Source: an uncultured Clostridia bacterium (GTDB lineage: Bacteria; Bacillota; Clostridia; Oscillospirales; Oscillospiraceae). Taken from it: a stretch of DNA of 6,461 bases. Positions 4,786-6,461 of the stretch are shown here, in pieces; the first letter of the stretch is position 1, and each line of letters starts with the position of its first letter. A program made the position numbers and the translations under genes. Location: the NCBI GenBank assembly GCA_946405655.1, contig CAMJHX010000075.1:1-6461 (forward strand), read 5' to 3'. The notes under the pieces were generated by a model, which searched no databases, was not told the DNA's origin, and was given only the letters and a program-made list of their open reading frames with translations.

Positions 4786-6461
4786 ATGGAGCAGCTGTTT
4801 TTGCAGCTTGCGCGCATGGGGCTCTATGCGAGCGTGCTGGTGCTGGTGGTGGCCGCGCTGCGACTGCTGCTGAAAAACGCGCCGAAGCGCCTCGTCTGTC
4901 TGCTCTGGGCGCTGGTGGCGTTCCGGCTCATTTGCCCGGCGCAGATCCACTGGCGCGCGAGCCTCATGCCCCCGCCTGAGACGGTTGTCCGGACCGTGCA
5001 GGAGATGCCGGGCGTCGTTCTCCCGACGCAGGAAGCCCCGAGCGTCGTCCCTGCGCCGCTGACGCCTGCCGCACCTGCGGAACCGACGCCCGCCGCGCCG
5101 GATCTCACCGCCGTGCTCAGCCGCGTCTGGCTTGCGGGCATGATCGCCATGCTCCTCTGGGCAGGGCTCAGCGATCTGCGCCTGCGCCGCCGCCTGCGCG
5201 CCTCCGTGCGTCTGGCAAACGGCGTCTGGCTCTGCGACGAGATCGACACGCCCTTCGTCCTCGGGCTGTTCTCCCCGCGCATCTATCTTCCGTACGGCTG
5301 GGACGATGAGCAGAACGTCTATATCCTCGCGCACGAGCGCGCGCACATCGTCCGGGGCGACAACTGGTGGAAGCTCCTCGGCTGGCTGCTTTTGAGCGTC
5401 TATTGGTTCCACCCGCTGCTGTGGCTCGCGTATGTCCTCTTCTGCCGCGATCTGGAGCTCGCCTGCGACGAGCACGCCGTCCGCGGCCTCGACCGCGAGG
5501 GCAGAGCCGCCTATTCGCAGGCGCTGCTCGACTGCAGCAGTCCGCGCGGCAGCGCCTTCACGTTCCCCGTCGCCTTCGGCGAGATCGGCGTGAAGCCCCG
5601 CATCAAGGCCGTGCTGAACTACAAAAAGCCCGCCTTCTGGCTCGTTCTCGCCGCCGTCCTCGCGCTGATTGTGTCCGCGGTCTTCTTCCTCACCGACCGC
5701 CCGGCGGCGGAGCCATTTGCGACCGAGCTCGTGTTCCGGGATGTGGACGGGGAATCCATGCAGCTCTACGGCGATCACACCGAGGATCTGCTGCAATCGG
5801 AAATCGAAAGCATCCTGACCGGGACGGATGCCGATCAGATTCTTTCCGATGACGGCTCGGGCAGCTTCGACGGCCAGGCGTTTCTGGATGCCGACGGCAC
5901 GCTCCTCTCTGTGGATCTTGCACGAAATGTTCAGAGCAAAAACAACGCAGCCATGGTGTTCTACGAGCGGCTCGACCTGCGCACCGGCGCTGCGCCGTTC
6001 AACAGCGAAAGCTTTCAGGAAACCTGCACCGTGCGCGGAGCGCCGGTGGACGCCCAGTGCTGGGATGACGGGGATCAGGTTTTGTATATGGCGGATTTTG
6101 TCCGACAGTACGAGGGGGAGAATCCCGTCGCAGTTCACATCGTCACTGCTTTCACCGAGTACGAGGGTCAGACGCGTGCCGACAGCATCCGTCGGCTGTA
6201 TGAAATGGTTGACAGTTTCTTAAATCCTGCCAATCAGGTCTCGCTGGACGGCGTGGCAGGCCTCTCCGAATTGGACGAGCAGATGGAGCTTCTGCGTCGT
6301 GCCTCCGTCGAGCAGATGATCAATCTGTTTCCACGCACGGACGGAGCCTATACCGAGCTGCTCATCTCCCGCCTCGCCGAGGCCGCGCGCGAGGGCTATG
6401 AAGGCGTGATGGCGCAGATCGACGAGAGCGCCCTCACCGCCGAGCAGAAATCGCAGCTGAA
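4786..6461 (+). CDS. BlaR1/MecR1-like M56 membrane metallopeptidase sensor, partial at its 3' end
   Basis: The frame is open for 558 codons to the window edge without a stop. Hydrophobic segments lie at about residues 12-29, 35-51, 113-127, 194-219 and 283-302. The zinc protease signature HERAH (183-187, HExxH) is followed by ELACDEHAV (224-232), which supplies the expected third zinc ligand, Glu224; this is the hallmark of peptidase family M56. A Pro/Ala-rich linker (about 57-105) separates membrane segments 2 and 3. After the last membrane segment, residues 303 onward should lie outside the cell and act as sensor: a mixed region to about 480, then a helical charged part (490-558). No SxxK or KTG motif of a penicillin-binding sensor is visible. 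The ATG has GGAGGAGGG 6 bases upstream, inside the end of the repressor gene, so the two are co-translated. On sensing its signal the protease would trigger loss of the repressor. Confidence 0.9.
   Translation, partial: MEQLFLQLARMGLYASVLVLVVAALRLLLKNAPKRLVCLLWALVAFRLICPAQIHWRASLMPPPETVVRTVQEMPGVVLPTQEAPSVVPAPLTPAAPAEPTPAAPDLTAVLSRVWLAGMIAMLLWAGLSDLRLRRRLRASVRLANGVWLCDEIDTPFVLGLFSPRIYLPYGWDDEQNVYILAHERAHIVRGDNWWKLLGWLLLSVYWFHPLLWLAYVLFCRDLELACDEHAVRGLDREGRAAYSQALLDCSSPRGSAFTFPVAFGEIGVKPRIKAVLNYKKPAFWLVLAAVLALIVSAVFFLTDRPAAEPFATELVFRDVDGESMQLYGDHTEDLLQSEIESILTGTDADQILSDDGSGSFDGQAFLDADGTLLSVDLARNVQSKNNAAMVFYERLDLRTGAAPFNSESFQETCTVRGAPVDAQCWDDGDQVLYMADFVRQYEGENPVAVHIVTAFTEYEGQTRADSIRRLYEMVDSFLNPANQVSLDGVAGLSELDEQMELLRRASVEQMINLFPRTDGAYTELLISRLAEAAREGYEGVMAQIDESALTAEQKSQL

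Noticed and set aside
4765..6138. Minus-strand open frame of 457 codons opposite the M56 peptidase
   Set aside because: The plus-strand frame has the HExxH and ELACDE motifs, membrane helices and a good ribosome site. The minus frame has only Arg/Glu/Ala-rich shadow sequence.
4418..6461. Beta-lactam resistance (blaI-blaR1) regulatory locus
   Set aside because: The protein families fit, but there is no penicillin-binding sensor motif and no beta-lactamase or mecA-like gene in the window, so gene symbols and that function were not assigned.

Overview
The window looks like chromosomal DNA of a GC-rich anaerobic Firmicute, most likely a gut Clostridia member of the Oscillospiraceae/Ruminococcaceae type. 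This is inferred from three things: strong AAGGAGG ribosome binding sites and TTGACA/TATAAT-type promoters in GC-rich coding DNA; a single-chain class II glycyl-tRNA synthetase and a BlaI/M56 regulator pair of clostridial style; and intergenic GTAGGG(G)-hairpin and GTCGAAGGATCT repeats of a kind I recall from such genomes. No marker gene allows a firmer placement.

Layout. Bases 1-120 hold a long imperfect inverted repeat, cut by or close to the window edge. Next is a Rho-independent terminator (148-180) that ends a minus-strand operon. In transcription order the operon is glyS (glycyl-tRNA synthetase), a 127-residue single-pass membrane protein of unknown function, and a nadE-type NAD synthetase. 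The three genes are spaced by only 3 and 17 bases and probably share one promoter at 3949-3977, with a short leader that carries a perfect 7-bp hairpin. No T-box is visible. Bases 3978-4345 contain no credible gene, but they are packed with small palindromes, including four GTAGGG-type hairpin modules. On the plus strand, a TTGACA promoter overlapped by a 25-bp dyad operator, followed by an abutting weaker half-copy, drives a BlaI/MecI-family repressor. Two bases after it comes a BlaR1/MecR1-like M56 membrane metallopeptidase that runs off the right edge.

How the genes work together. The left operon joins translation (charging tRNA-Gly) with the last step of NAD synthesis, with a small membrane protein between them; I see no mechanistic link. 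The right pair is a classic signal-transduction cassette: a membrane zinc protease with an outside sensor domain and a winged-helix repressor that should control its own promoter. The part of the sensor visible here does not look like a beta-lactam-binding domain, so the signal is unknown.

The most noteworthy point is the NAD synthetase. Its N-terminal glutaminase (nitrilase-fold) domain is full length, but by alignment from memory it has lost two of the three catalytic residues (Lys to Ala115, Cys to Gly163), and several signature positions of the synthetase domain are also altered. It may use free ammonia, or it may be a repurposed paralogue.
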